DNA of 11,817 nucleotides from an uncultured Anaerolineaceae bacterium. Its GTDB lineage: Bacteria > Chloroflexota > Anaerolineae > Anaerolineales > Anaerolineaceae. A program made the position numbers and the translations under genes. Below the pieces are notes generated by a model that saw nothing but the letters and a program-made list of their open reading frames with translations, searched no databases and was not told the DNA's origin. The DNA is taken from the NCBI GenBank assembly GCA_937920255.1, contig CALDSL010000015.1, positions 1 to 11,817 of the forward strand, read 5' to 3'. Below are positions 11,641 to 11,817 of the stretch, piece by piece (within the stretch, counting starts at the first letter, position 1; each line of letters begins with the position of its first letter).

Positions 11641-11817
11641 ATTTCACCGCGAAGAAGCGAAGAGCGCGAAGGAAACGCGAAGAAATTTTAAAACGTTTTG
11701 CTTCGCGTTTTTCTTAGCGTACTTCGCACCTTCGCAGTGCGCTTTTGTGCGAGTTATCAAATAAGATTTCACCGCGAAGAAGCGAAGAGCGCGAAGGAAA
11801 CGCGAAGAAATTTTAAA
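11638..11817. repeat. 55-bp direct repeats of the CGCGAAG family
   Basis: 11638-11692 is repeated exactly at 11763-11817, where the window ends, so the second copy may go on. Between them, AAACGCGAAG (11673-11682) and CTTCGCGTTT (11701-11710) form a 10-bp inverted repeat. The words match the 28-bp palindrome at 706-776, so this is a dispersed family. Confidence 0.8.

Larger units (their letters stand above)
11299..11817. other. Gene-free repeat cluster to the window end
   Basis: No credible gene is seen. Open frames here merely translate the repeats. The first 100 bp are plain; the remainder is the nested palindrome, the 30-bp tandem repeat and the CGCGAAG-rich repeats listed separately. Confidence 0.7.

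Noticed and set aside
11366..11764. Plus-strand open frame of 132 codons at the right end
   Set aside because: It translates the 30-bp tandem repeat (KSRSRFTGHA twice) and the CGCGAAG repeat. It has no ribosome binding site and no protein-like pattern.

Overview
The window reads as a high-GC bacterial chromosome with an AT-rich insert. No single gene proves the taxon. The gene mix (ECF sigma factor, DUF1905 protein, secreted two-domain beta-sandwich protein, multi-PAS diguanylate cyclase) and the intergenic spaces packed with palindromic repeats (CGCGAAG-rich hairpins, CTCCCC/GGGGAG hairpins, GGTGCGGTC hairpins) would fit an environmental Chloroflexota such as Anaerolineae. That placement is an inference of low to moderate confidence.

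Layout. 1-320: 3' end of an unidentified gene. 413-706: a DUF1905 protein, probably read from a leaderless mRNA. A 28-bp perfect inverted repeat (706-776) separates it from a convergent minus-strand pair: an ECF-type sigma factor (1879-1244) followed by a small HTH protein (1219-803). 1986-2292: a palindrome split by a ~209-bp cloverleaf-like element. 3798-2302 (minus): a secreted protein with a CBM9-like domain and a DNRLRE-type beta-sandwich. 3799-4684: non-coding, with a second, sequence-identical copy of the element (4144-4353) inside another nested palindrome, then a 15-bp hairpin and an orphan minus-strand promoter with an SOS-box-like sequence. About 4540-8486: an AT-rich island with one minus-strand operon of three genes. 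8521-8952 (minus): a small membrane protein with a good promoter. 9157-11247 (minus): a membrane diguanylate cyclase. 11299-11817: non-coding, made of nested, tandem and dispersed repeats.

The main system is the island operon, a three-component ABC (ABC-3C) conflict system. In transcription order it encodes (1) a 395-aa protein with a Cap4/DUF4297-like PD-(D/E)xK nuclease-like N-terminus and the ABC-3C C-terminal signature, (2) the small ABC-3C middle component (163 aa, start revised here), and (3) a 651-aa DUF3732 ABC ATPase of SMC/Rad50 type with Walker A, long coiled coils, a CPLC hook and a Walker B with Gln after the Asp. Gene 1 to gene 2 is an 11-bp gap, and genes 2 and 3 overlap in ATGA, so the three are made together. 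In the likely model the ATPase senses or handles nucleic acid, the middle component links it, and the nuclease-like protein is the effector. The AT-rich composition against GC-rich surroundings points to horizontal acquisition, although no integrase or transposase is present.

The other notable signal is the pair of identical elements. Each has 17-bp terminal inverted repeats, three internal stem-loops in series, and 17-22 bp direct duplications of a small hairpin target on either side. This looks like a non-autonomous mobile element that targets palindromes.
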